64,000 nucleotides of DNA from Cunninghamia lanceolata (taxonomy: Eukaryota; Streptophyta; Pinopsida; Cupressales; Cupressaceae), in NCBI GenBank assembly GCA_027924645.1, contig BSBN01001225.1:12976001-13040000 (forward strand). Direction: 5' to 3'. The notes below the pieces were generated by a model. The model was not told the DNA's origin. It saw only the letters and a program-made list of their open reading frames with translations, and did no database searches. Below are positions 55,029 through 64,000 of this stretch, piece by piece. The position numbers and the translations under genes were made by a program. Position 1 is the stretch's first letter. Every line of letters begins with the position of its first letter.

Positions 55029-58000
55029 TTACATATACTTAAGTATGTCTGCAAAAGTTGTCTTCAATTGAATAAGTTCTGTAGCCCAACTTTGCTTCAT
55101 TCTATCCAAAATTGAAATATGACTGCTCAACAGGAACAAAAAAGCATTTGCCCTTTTTAGATCTATTGGATCATTGGTCTAGGCTATGATTTGAGCTTCA
55201 CTTATGGCCTCATGCATGGCCTCTAACTTAGGGATAATGATCCTTCTAAGTTCACCCATCCGGCTAATTATGTTCTTCCTTTCCTTCTCAAAATTCTTTA
55301 TTGCATTTATGATTGCAATAGTCTGACACTCTTGATTTACTATGGAGGATGAGAGAGGATCAAAACTTTGAGACAGACTTAATAGTTTATCCTCTTGTTC
55401 TTTTACTTTCCTCTCAATATCTTTGGTCAGTGTGGGCCAAGATAAGCAAAATTTGTACATATTTCTGCCATCTTTAAGAGCATTTTCCAAGCTCTTTATC
55501 CCAATATCCATGACTTTCCTGTCATTTGTTATCAGACCCTGCACTTTGAAGAATCTCTTATCCAATAACTCCTTCCGGACCTTTTCTTCAGCTAACTTCT
55601 CTAGAGAACCAAAATGTGTACTAACACTGTTGACTAGAGTTTTGAGATTACCAGATGTGGAGGCTATGGGATCTTTTTGAAATGATGGCATAATCTTTTC
55701 AAGCACTCCGGAAGCAGCTTCTATCAACTCACAGTCTTCCATGTGAGACTTTAGGAGTTTTTCTTTAACCTTTGCATTAGCAAATGAAGCTATCTTCATA
55801 GTCTGTACCGGAGAGAGATAATCAAAATTAAATGGTCCTTGTAGAAGCTCTGGTTCATCAATCTCCATTGTTTCTTTGTTCAAGAATTCTTGGACAGTTT
55901 TTGCAGTGTCTCTTGCCGGAGACAGATTTTTCTTTTCTTTTGTAGTCATAGAACTATCTTTTGGAGCTTTCTCCCCTTCCACAACCTTACCACTAGTAGT
56001 TGTGGTCTTCTCTCCTTCTGCAGCCTTGGTAGTGTCATCTTCTTTTTCCTTCACCTCTGCTTCTTTCTCTTGTATTCTTTCTTCTCCTATAGATCCGAAG
56101 ACTGTAGGGGAAATCGGAGGAGAAATGTTGGTCTATTCAAGGCCCACCTCTTCTGTCATTTTCTTAGTAGATTCTTCTACAGCACTTGTAGTCGAGGGAT
56201 CAGTACCCAAGTCCTCTATAATAGGAAGATTAAATCTTTTGAAGGCCTTCCAGAGGATCTCTTATGTGTCCTTGGCTACCTTGTCAGTCTCACCAAGCAT
56301 AAGTTGATTCATCCTTGCTTTGCTTTTGAACTCATCCTTACAATCTTTGAATACCATATTCATTGTCTTGGGGTCGATTGAAGGATATAGCTGAATTGCT
56401 AATTGTTCCCAAATTTCTAGGTCTTTGGCTTGGGCATTGTTCTTTCTTATTTCTAGTTCCTTCTCCAAGCTTTTGGGGATCAGAGATATAATTTCAATGA
56501 ATGCTTTGTTGTAGATATTTAGATACCTGACTGTGGCATCTTGCCATATCTTCTGATCTGCTTCACCATAATCATCATAGAACTCAACCATTGGCTGAAT
56601 ATTTTCATCCACTGTGATTGATTTGATTATGTCATCAATGTGAAGAGTGGGTTTTTCAACATATTCCTTTGTCTTTTCTTCTTCCTTCTGTCCGGTAGAG
56701 GGTTGACCAGATGTTTTCTTCTTTTTCTTCATTTTCCTAATTTCTTCATCAGATTCAGTCTCCTCTTCATCCCTTTGACTGGCATAAGCTCTTGTAGCTT
56801 TTGTCTTTGTTCTTTTCTCTCCTTTGCTGGATGATTGTGCTTCCAGTTCTAATGTCCTTGAGCCTTTGGTAGTGTTAGGTGCAGATCTCTTTGATGATCT
56901 AGTTCGGGTGGAAGGTTTTGCCAGAGTACTTTCCTCATTTTTCTTTTCTGCCTTCTTCTTCTCTTCCTCAGCCTTTTCCACCTTTTTCCTGTGGGCATCA
57001 AGTGCCTCCTTTGAGATGTCGAGGCCTTTGGCAACATTTTCTACTTCTTTTCTCACCTTCCTCTTGATCTCTGGTTCTCTGAGTTCCACATAAATTTTTA
57101 CACTCAGCTCCTCAAAGGTTCCAAACCTTTCTGCCTTTGGATCCTTTGGCTGCCTTAGCATGTGTTGAACATGCAGCTCCACAATTTGTTCATCAACTTC
57201 ATACCCCATGGGCATGATCCATATAGTTCTTGGTTCTACTGCCTCTATTAGGCACTGATCAGTCTCTACCATAAAACATACTGTGTCTTTGTATTTCTCA
57301 ACAATAGACTAGGGAATCCTTTCTCTTGCTTGCATCATGTTCTAGAAATTCTTGAAGTATCCCCACAGGGTTGTATTTTGTGCTTTGTCATTACCAAGTC
57401 CATGCAAATAATCTCTGATTTGGATAGCAACTGGTCTATCATTCTCCCACACCCAGCCACTAGATTCGGGAAGCTCATTCATAAAGTAGAAGAATAAGCA
57501 CAATATTAATCCACCATACTTGAATGAATTCTTTTTATCTTTCTTTATTTTTTGTAGATTCTCCAAGAGTTGGTTCAAGAGAAGCTGACAAAGATCATAG
57601 TCTGCATCCTTTCTTAGCATTTCATAAGCGGTGTAGATGGCTGTTCTAGGTACTAAATTTTCCCTGCTAGAATGATATATTTTATATCCAATGATCATGG
57701 AGGCAAACTTGACATTCGGATCAGAGATGTCATCTACTGTCATTGCTCTTTTGTCAAACTTGGATCTGGTAGTCTCACTCACAGTTTGACTCTTTTAAGA
57801 ATAGGAATCCCACCGGATGAGTGTAATCCGGTAACTGCCCTAATGGCATCTTTTGTGATTTTAAATGGTCCATTTAACCACATGAAGTTGTCATGTATTC
57901 TGCTCAAAATATACCTAACCCATTCATCCTCAGTAAAACAGGGGAAATGTATGTATTGTGCAAAGTGCTTATTCTGGAGGCCCTTGTATTGGGGTTTGAG

Positions 58001-58234
58001 CTCAAATGAATCATCTAACAGTTGTTTGTGATAGATATCTCTTAGTTTGAATTCCCCAAACTCTTTAACATTTGTGTGTATGTACACCCTAATATCTTCG
58101 GTGTGCAAAACACCATGTAGAACACTAGAGAAGGCTCCTAGGGGTTCTACCTCCAAGGATTTGTATGGATGCTTCTTAAATATGGGGTGAGGTCTATCAG
58201 AAATCTTTACTATATTTAGAGTAGCCATTATCAA
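55029..58234 (-). pseudogene. Large ORF2 in env position, function unknown
   Basis: Starts at 58234 (MIMATLNIVKISDRPHPIFK) and ends with TAA at 55029, about 1,068 codons. A single frameshift at about 57780 and six or so TAG/TAA/TGA stops, mostly at Gln positions, break it. N-terminal part: globular, with FTEDEWVRYILSRIHDNFMW, TKDAIRAVTGLHSSGGIP and KFASMIIGYKIYHSSRENLV. Middle (57000-56600): highly charged, with KKVEKAEEEKKKAEKKNEES and EEIRKMKKKKKTSGQPSTGQ. C-terminal part: helical, with ANAKVKEKLLKSHMEDCELI, KEQEDKLLSLSQSFD and FEKERKNIISRMGELRRIII. No enzyme motif. It stands where Sireviruses carry an env-like ORF. Confidence 0.72.
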
Positions 58235-58935
58235 GAAATCTTACTGAGAGATATCAAGAATGAAGAATACCTTTTACGTTGTTTAGGGCACACACGAAGA
58301 AATCTGGACTGAGCTGTATGAAGAATCATCTTGATCTTTGGGGGAAGTAGTTGCAGAGCTCCTTTTCTCTTTTCTTCAAATAAGAGTGTACAAATGATGA
58401 GTGAATGAACTCTTTTATTTATGAGAAGCCCTAATTTTCATTCTGCAATAAATGCGCAACCTAATTCATTCCGGTTGGCCTTGTTTACCTTATTCAGAGA
58501 CAAAACCTTTCCGGATCACTGAGACAGATATCAAGGTTATTCTAGGAGAGTAGTGATAATCTATCTTCCCTTCATTAGTCATTTAATCTATTTGCAGATC
58601 AAGACAACATAGTTTGAATCATACTAGACAAAACTTGTAGGGAATCTATTTTTACCGGAAGACTATTTTATCAGATCAATTCTTGGTAGGATTGGATTCT
58701 TCAAATCTTCTTGCGGATCTCTCAAATCTTTACCATACCCTTTTAGATGTTCCTTGTATGACCCCTTTTAATCCGTAGCTCTCCTTGTGCTAGTTCTGGC
58801 ACCAATTGATTGGCTAGGGGAACAAGGTTTTCTTTGTGTCTCCCCCTGAGCCAGAGCTCACTTTTTAATTTCCGAAAGGAATATCAGCACCAGAGTCTGG
58901 TGTGGATCCATCCCCTACATTCTCTGTACTTTTCT
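58235..58935 (-). other. Gap where pol would be expected
   Basis: About 700 bp without frame or pol motif between ORF1 and ORF2. On the minus strand it begins shortly after KVNADEVQSEMNKFG. The deletion that removed pol probably joined here. Confidence 0.55.
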
Positions 58936-60045
58936 TCACCCAAACTTGTTCATCTCACTTTGAACTTCATCCGCATTTACTTTTTGTTTTCCCTTATCTT
59001 GATTCTGATTATAATATACCAGACCTCTTTTATCCTGATTCTTGCTTCTACAGAATTTTGCTATATGATCGGATCTATTGCAAATTTGGCAAACAACATT
59101 TCTTTGCATATTTGATTGATATCCTCTTGATCTGCATTGATTAGCCATATGACCCATTCTATTGCATGCAAAGCATCTACCATTGAATGAATTGTTTATT
59201 TGCATATTTCTGTATTCATGAGATTTGTGACCATACCTTTTGCAGTTGAAGCAATGTCCGGAGAAGGATGTATTAGTCTGATTCATTCTCCTTCTGCACT
59301 AATTAGCTTTATGACCAAAGTTATTGCAGTTGTGGCAGTATCCATTGAAGGATGGATATCTTTGAGCATTAGGTTGCCTTACCGAAGGACTTCTAGGCCT
59401 GTTCCTTGGATTTTTTGATCTAAAATTCTTCTGACTGGATCCAGAGCTTTCTCCTTTCTCATATCCCAAACCACACTTGTCATCTACCCTCTTTTGGCTT
59501 TGAAGAAGAACTTCAAGTTGGGCAGAACTTATCTTGAATTTCTCTTTATATTCATTTGTTGTTTGAAGATCCCTTTTGAGAGAGACAATTTGATCCTCAA
59601 GTTTTTCTTCATTATCTTTAGCATCTTCAAGATTAGATTCAAGATGTCTGATAATTCTATCCATCTTGTGGCAATCTTCTGATTTCTCCTCGAGAGATTG
59701 TCTTAGATTATCTTCAGTTTTTCTTTTCTCTTCAATCTCTTGGGTAAACTTTATAACTCCTGATTCCATTTCATGTCTAACCATAATGATTTCTTTTGAT
59801 AGCTTTTCACATAACTTGGTTTTCTCCTTCAGATCTTCATTTGCATCATTTGCTTCACCTTGACTTGCCAATTGCTGAAGTAGCTCTTTTCTCTTTTTCA
59901 TAGAGAGACTGAATTTGTCTTTTAGTTCTCTCATGAAGTCATCAGCATGTTTGAGTCTTTCCTTTAATTCATTGACTTCAGAGTTTGACTGCTCAAGATC
60001 ATCAAGGGCAGTCTTGAGTTGCTCCTTTAAACCATATGCATCCAT
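58936..60045 (-). pseudogene. gag: ORF1: gag C-terminus with coiled coil and four zinc knuckles
   Basis: Starts MDAYGLKEQLKTALDDLEQS at 60045, close after the primer site. About 190 residues are heptad-like coiled coil (LKERLKHADDFMRELKDKFS, EKTKLCEKLSKEIIMVRHEM). An Arg/Pro/Ser-rich stretch precedes four CCHC-type boxes: CHNCNNFGHKAN-stop-C, CFNCKRYGHKSHEY (last Cys now Tyr), CFACNRMGHMANQC and CQICNRSDHIAKFC (59320-59030). The TAG at about 59299 stands for Gln. The usual gag N-terminal capsid domain is missing, so an internal deletion joined the start codon region to the coiled coil. It would bind RNA. Confidence 0.82.
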
Positions 60046-60090
60046 TTGGATTCCCAGATCTTCGTCAAGCTATTAGACTCTGTTTAGGAG

Positions 60091-60110
60091 GAACTTGGCT
60101 CTGATACCAA
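60091..60110 (-). other. Sirevirus-like primer-binding site
   Basis: Minus strand TTGGTATCAGAGCCAAGTTC, one base after the LTR end; a perfect initiator Met complement over TGGTATCAGAGCC. Confidence 0.93.
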
Positions 60111-60111
60111 T

Positions 60112-61207
60112 TGTTGATAACTGAGAGGGGGGGTGAATCAGTTATCTTAATTATCTTAGTTTTCTAAACTTTCTTAATAATTAGTGCAACATCAATTCAA
60201 ACAAGCAAACTTAATCATGAAATGGAAATACACATGACACAATATTTTTGACGTGGAAACCCTGTTAAGGGAAAAACCATGGGGTGATTAACCCAAGATT
60301 GTATTCTCTGTTAGAAGAATAAGATTACAAAAATGACACTTGCCAATTAGGGCTCACTGCCTGAGCACATTGCTCACAAGAGGCACACTGCCTACAAGAG
60401 ACACACTGTCTACAAATTATGAAGAATGTAATACAATACTTGAATTGATAAGAAGCATCAACATATGTTGGAGTTCAGTTCCGGTTAGGCTCTGTATACT
60501 GATCTGCTGCACTTCATCTTTCTTCTTCTTTTATGCTGTTCTTCTTTCACATACCTAATCTTCCTTTCTACTTTTATTCGGCTCTACTGCTTTTCTTCGC
60601 ACATCATTCACAACAACAACACATCTCATAACTAAATCCATCTTGTATATATATCTGCACAAGTGATTTCATCACCTTTCTAGTCGGCACCTGGAATAGT
60701 CAATCTTTTCACAAACTCTAATCTGTCGGCTGAATCCTTGCACACCAAGTAGTGCGGATCAAGGATATACTTGCAGAAATCATTAATCATGTCAGCCAAA
60801 CATAATTCATGCCTTCATAACCTTTACCAACATCAGTAACACATCTGGAATAATGTCTGATGTTCTGCCAGTCAGTTCTTCCTTTGTTCACACTGTCACT
60901 TGGGAACCCGACACTCAAGCATTCATATCTCTTTATCCTTTCCACACCGGAGGCTCAAACCTTGGAATCTATTAGTCAAGATACTCCTCTTGACTTCCCC
61001 AAATCTGCACTTCACTAAGATACTTCTGCTGAGAGATCCGGACCTGTCTGTTGGACCTTACTGACTGCTCTGTTCTTGTTTACCGGACCACAACATTCTT
61101 CACTCTGACTTCCGATATAGACATACCATGTCCTGTGGATGTGTGGGGTGAACTTTGTTTCCATCAATGACAACATTCATGAATCCATATAGTGTCTCTT
61201 GCCAACA
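60112..61207 (-). repeat. Sirevirus-like 5' LTR
   Basis: 1,096 bp, same ends and length as 53689-54784. Differences seen by eye are mainly C/T and G/A. Confidence 0.95.
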
Positions 61208-61927
61208 AGAGAAAAATCTCAAATCTATCTCTGTGTATCAAGAAAGATCTTGAAGGAAATTTAATTGGAGTCATCTTTTGATAACTTTCAAAAAGAGGAA
61301 CAAGAACGAGGAATCCAGAGAAAGGAACTGTGGTAAAAGTTCCAGATTTAACAAAAATGGATCCAAGGATGGAAATAGGGATTTTAATCCTAAAAAGAAT
61401 GATGATAATACCAACTGATCTTTTGGAAAGAGAGGTCCTCCTTGAGGATGTTTCACGTATGGAGGAGATCATTATGTTAATTAGTACCCCACAAAAAGTC
61501 AAGGGAATTCTTATGGAGGCAAATCTTTACCCTCACAGCAAATAGCTTTTCAGCAAAGGATTCATGCTGCTCTTGATAGTTGTCAAGCTGAGTATTAGGT
61601 TACTCCTATTGAAACCACATGTACATTTTTTGGAACCCCAATTTCTATTCTCATAGATACAGGAGCAACTAAAAATTTTGTGAACCCTAGAATACTTGAT
61701 AAAGTGTCTAGGAAAGCCAATTTTATGGCTAATTCATGGACAGTAGAGTTCACAAACCAGTCAAGAGCTCGGTTAGAGCAATGCTTGTTTGAAGCTAGAT
61801 TAACCCTACCTACTTTTTCTATAGAGGTCAACCTATATGTAACACCTCTAGGATCCTATGATGTCATCTTAGGGATGAAATGGCTATCTCAACATAGGGT
61901 ACTTGAGTTGATTATCTTTCCAAACTA
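61208..61927 (+). pseudogene. Gypsy-3 gag end and protease
   Basis: Continues gag after the nested element in a stop-ridden frame (about 61208-61560). The protease frame reads TCTFFGTPISILIDTGATKN then FVNPRILDK, with an intact DTGA box at about 61657-61668, and ends in VTPLGSYDVILGMKWLSQHR, the C-terminal motif of the fold. A TAG at about 61926 stops it. Confidence 0.85.
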
Positions 61928-62058
61928 GTAGAATGTATTGATGATGCAGAAATGTTGTCCTTATCCAAGGTTTTCAGTGAGAAATAAAAATTAGGAAAAT
62001 TTCCATGATGCAATTGAAAAGAGAAAAATGGAAAGGATGTTAGATATTTGTAGTTAAA

Positions 62059-62472
62059 ATGGAGGAAGTGAAAGATGAAGAGGGGGAAGAATTAAAGGAA
62101 AATACTTTTGAAGAGTACCATTTTCTTCAAGATTTTTGAGATCTGTTTCCAAAAGACCTTCTAGGTTTTCCCCCGAAGAGAGTTTTTGATTTTTCACTAG
62201 ATATTATTCTTAGTTCTGAACTAGTGTCCAAAGCACCTTATCAGATGACCACTACTGAGTTGATGAAATTAAAAGCTCAACTCCAAGAATTGTTGCAAAA
62301 AGGGTTGATTAGACCTAGTGTGTCACCTTGGGGAGTACCAATGATCTTTGTTAAGAAGGATGGCACTCTGTGTCTTTGTATAGATTATCACATGCTTAAC
62401 AAAGCAATGATTAAGAAAAACTACCCTCTCCCACACATAGATGATCTTTTTGATCAAATGTGTGATGTCATT
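62059..62472 (+). pseudogene. Gypsy-3 RT, N-terminal part, cut by family A
   Basis: MEEVKDEEGEELKENTFEEY leads through a TGA at about 62137 into [60 protein letters not shown] and [12 protein letters not shown]. The next motif would be RT motif A, but the family A LTR begins at 62473. Confidence 0.88.
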
Positions 62473-63727
62473 TGTAACGTCAGAAAATCTCCCCTTGGGG
62501 GCTTTTCCTTCTTAAGGTTTAGCTCTCGGGTCTTTTGCATGCATTTAGGACATCTTAGTTCATAATTTGGCATCTCGATGGAATGAGCCCTATGTAACAT
62601 GACAAATGGGACCTAGGAGGACCTCTTGAGCTGTACCCTGCCCAAAATAGGGGGGACTTGGGTGTCCGTGCCCTAGTCCTTCCCTATTTTAGGGTAGCCC
62701 CAATTTTTGGGTGTTGGTTTATGACCATTATTTGGGTCCTTTGCTGATACGGTAAGTTTGAATTACAAAACTCTTGGCGGGAGTGTTTGTAGTTGCATAT
62801 AAAAGCATGTTTAGGCATTCATTTGTAAATTAGATTTCAATTAAATGATCATTGTGAACTTTAGGCATTCTCAAGGTGATTCAAGGCATTCATTGTGTTG
62901 CAAGAGTAGACTTGTGTGGTTTATGTGTTTGTGTTTGTAGATTTGAGCATCCATTCATCATGGAATGAAGAGCATCTTTCTCCCATGATATCTTCACTAC
63001 AAGGTGACATTATAATGTGTTTTCATCATTATTTCCTTTGGTTTTTGCCTCTACCTCACAAGGGCATGCACTCTCTATCTGACAACGGTGTTCAAAGACT
63101 TAAGTGTTCTCCAGGGCTTGACTGAGGCAAGCCTCTAAAGACCACAACCCTCTCCCAAAGTCTTGTGATTGCAAGTTACAGGTGTCGTATTTGGGAAAAG
63201 TGAAGTTACAAGAAGGATCAACAAACATCAAGGATTCAGGATATGAAGAGAAGCAGGACACCAGAGCATTTCCAGGACTTGGGCGCTCACTCTAGTGTCC
63301 TCTGTAACTAAATTTCTAGAAATAGGAGTTACAGTGCTGATCAGTGTCGTAAGGATGTCAAGATCCCGCAAAGAAACTGGCACCTTGGACTTGAGAGCCT
63401 GCTTCAGTGTCCCTGACTATTCCACCTTGAAACCCCAAAAATAGGTACTTTGTGATTTAATATTTTATTCCCGTCTGCAAGAGCTTTTTTTGTTATTCGT
63501 CAATTTATTACTGTATTTGCATAATTAGGGTTTTAATGGTCAATTAAGCATAAGAAAAGAGAAATTGATAATTAAATTCCCTAATCCAAGTTTCCCTACA
63601 TCTCACACTGACCTAGGGTATGATAGTGAATTGCCACTCAACCCTAGATCCTTAAATGTATAGGGTGAAAAGAGGATTCAAACATCTAACAACTAAAACA
63701 TAAACGAATCAAATTTCACCCTAAACA
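62473..63727 (+). repeat. Family A 5' LTR
   Basis: 1,255 bp, TGTAACGTCAG...CACCCTAAACA. Shares CTCCCCTTGGGGGCTTTTCC and TTTAGCTCTCGGGTCTT with the LTR at 21997. Confidence 0.9.
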
Positions 63728-63730
63728 TTT

Positions 63731-63740
63731 TGGTGAACCC
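63731..63740 (+). other. Family A primer-binding site
   Basis: TGGTGAACCC, followed by ATGTTTTCGG; three bases after the LTR. Confidence 0.8.
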
Positions 63741-64000
63741 ATGTTTTCGGACTGAAATTACAACTTTCTCAGTGTTTTTCTTCATATTTGGATTTCATTC
63801 ATTCATTCATATAGTCATTCATTTTATCGCATTGAGAAAAATTCAAAAAAATTGAAAATTTTGAAAAATTCAAAAAAAATTCATTGTTTGGCTTACTAAA
63901 TTGCATCAATTCTTTCTAAATTTCCCTAATTCATGATTTTTACATCAGATCTCATATAAACTATATAAAAACACAAAAAATCAGAAATTTGCATTGCATT
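63741..64000 (+). other. Family A leader, incomplete
   Basis: A+T-rich with an (ATTC)n run at about 63798-63815 and AAAATTCAAAAAAATTGAAA-like words, similar to 16730-16800. No gene. Confidence 0.6.

Larger units (their letters stand above)
53689..61207 (-). mobile_element. Sirevirus-like copia element without pol, with env-position ORF
   Basis: 7,519 bp, two LTRs of exactly 1,096 bp, about 96% identical over the first 220 bp by eye. On the minus strand: 5' LTR, initiator-Met primer site, ORF1 (coiled coil plus four zinc knuckles), a 700-bp gap, ORF2 (about 1,060 codons), several purine tracts, 3' LTR. Protease, integrase and RT are absent. Flanks are AGAGC (53684-53688) and AGAGA (61208-61212), a target duplication with one mismatch. 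Primer site, gag layout, an ORF after the pol position and multiple purine tracts are known features of Sireviruses; lineage is inferred. Confidence 0.88.
51425..62472 (+). mobile_element. Ty3/gypsy element (Gypsy-3), host of two nested insertions
   Basis: LTR end, initiator-Met-like primer site, gag, protease and the start of RT are present. It is split by the Sirevirus-like element at 53689-61207 and cut again inside RT by a family A LTR at 62473; the rest lies beyond the window. RT and protease are of the chromovirus/gypsy type ([20 protein letters not shown]). Confidence 0.82.
62473..64000 (+). mobile_element. Family A element, left part
   Basis: A complete 5' LTR, primer site and the first 260 bp of leader; the element continues beyond the window. 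Inserted in the Gypsy-3 RT, hence younger. Confidence 0.88.

Noticed and set aside
55423..57093. Hydrophobic plus-strand frames opposite ORF2
   Set aside because: Antisense shadows of a Lys/Glu-rich coding strand.
56262..57272. Host nuclear protein because of the Lys/Glu-rich region
   Set aside because: It is continuous with the frames before and after within the LTR-bounded element, so it is part of ORF2.

Overview
This window looks like repeat-dominated nuclear DNA from a large-genome seed plant. It is A+T-rich and packed with old, nested plant LTR retrotransposons of the Ty1/copia and Ty3/gypsy lineages. I found no intact host gene in 64 kb. A gymnosperm (conifer-like) genome fits best by style, but that is inference; another large-genome plant cannot be excluded. 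Almost every coding region is a pseudogene. Most interrupting stops are TAG, TAA or TGA where the family expects Gln, Arg or Trp, which is the mark of methyl-cytosine deamination.

Layout, left to right. 1-5018: decayed copia element (+), left part of its 5' LTR outside the window. 5019-6309: A+T-rich DNA without a gene. 6310-16430: Tat-type gypsy element (-) with two RNase H domains, truncated inside integrase; a 349-bp TRIM and a tRNA-derived SINE sit inside it. 16431-23204: gag-only LTR element (+), here called family A. 23205-24465 and 30529-30863: two clusters of hairpin-forming palindromes, split by a chromovirus (24466 to about 30500). 30933-32787 and 41228-43924: pieces of a large unknown protein, separated by about 8 kb that holds a four-copy repeat of about 198 bp, an F-box/kelch gene fragment, a MITE candidate, a repeated 190-bp module and a 56-bp palindrome. 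43939-49759: second gypsy element (+), with an archaeal-type RNase H placed before the reverse transcriptase and a second SINE copy in the RT. 49760-51424: family A LTR and leader (-). 51425-62472: third gypsy element (+), broken twice: by a 7.5-kb Sirevirus-like non-autonomous copia element (-, 53689-61207) and by another family A element (+, from 62473 to the window end).

The nesting gives relative ages. The SINE is younger than the Tat LTR and the second gypsy RT; the TRIM is younger than the Tat leader; the Sirevirus-like and family A elements are younger than the third gypsy. The most unusual items are the Sirevirus-like element, which has lost pol but kept a roughly 1,060-codon ORF in the env position; the second large unknown ORF; the palindrome arrays; the TRIM; the two-copy SINE; and the PR-RNaseH-RT domain order. 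Boundaries without a paired LTR or target-site duplication are estimates.
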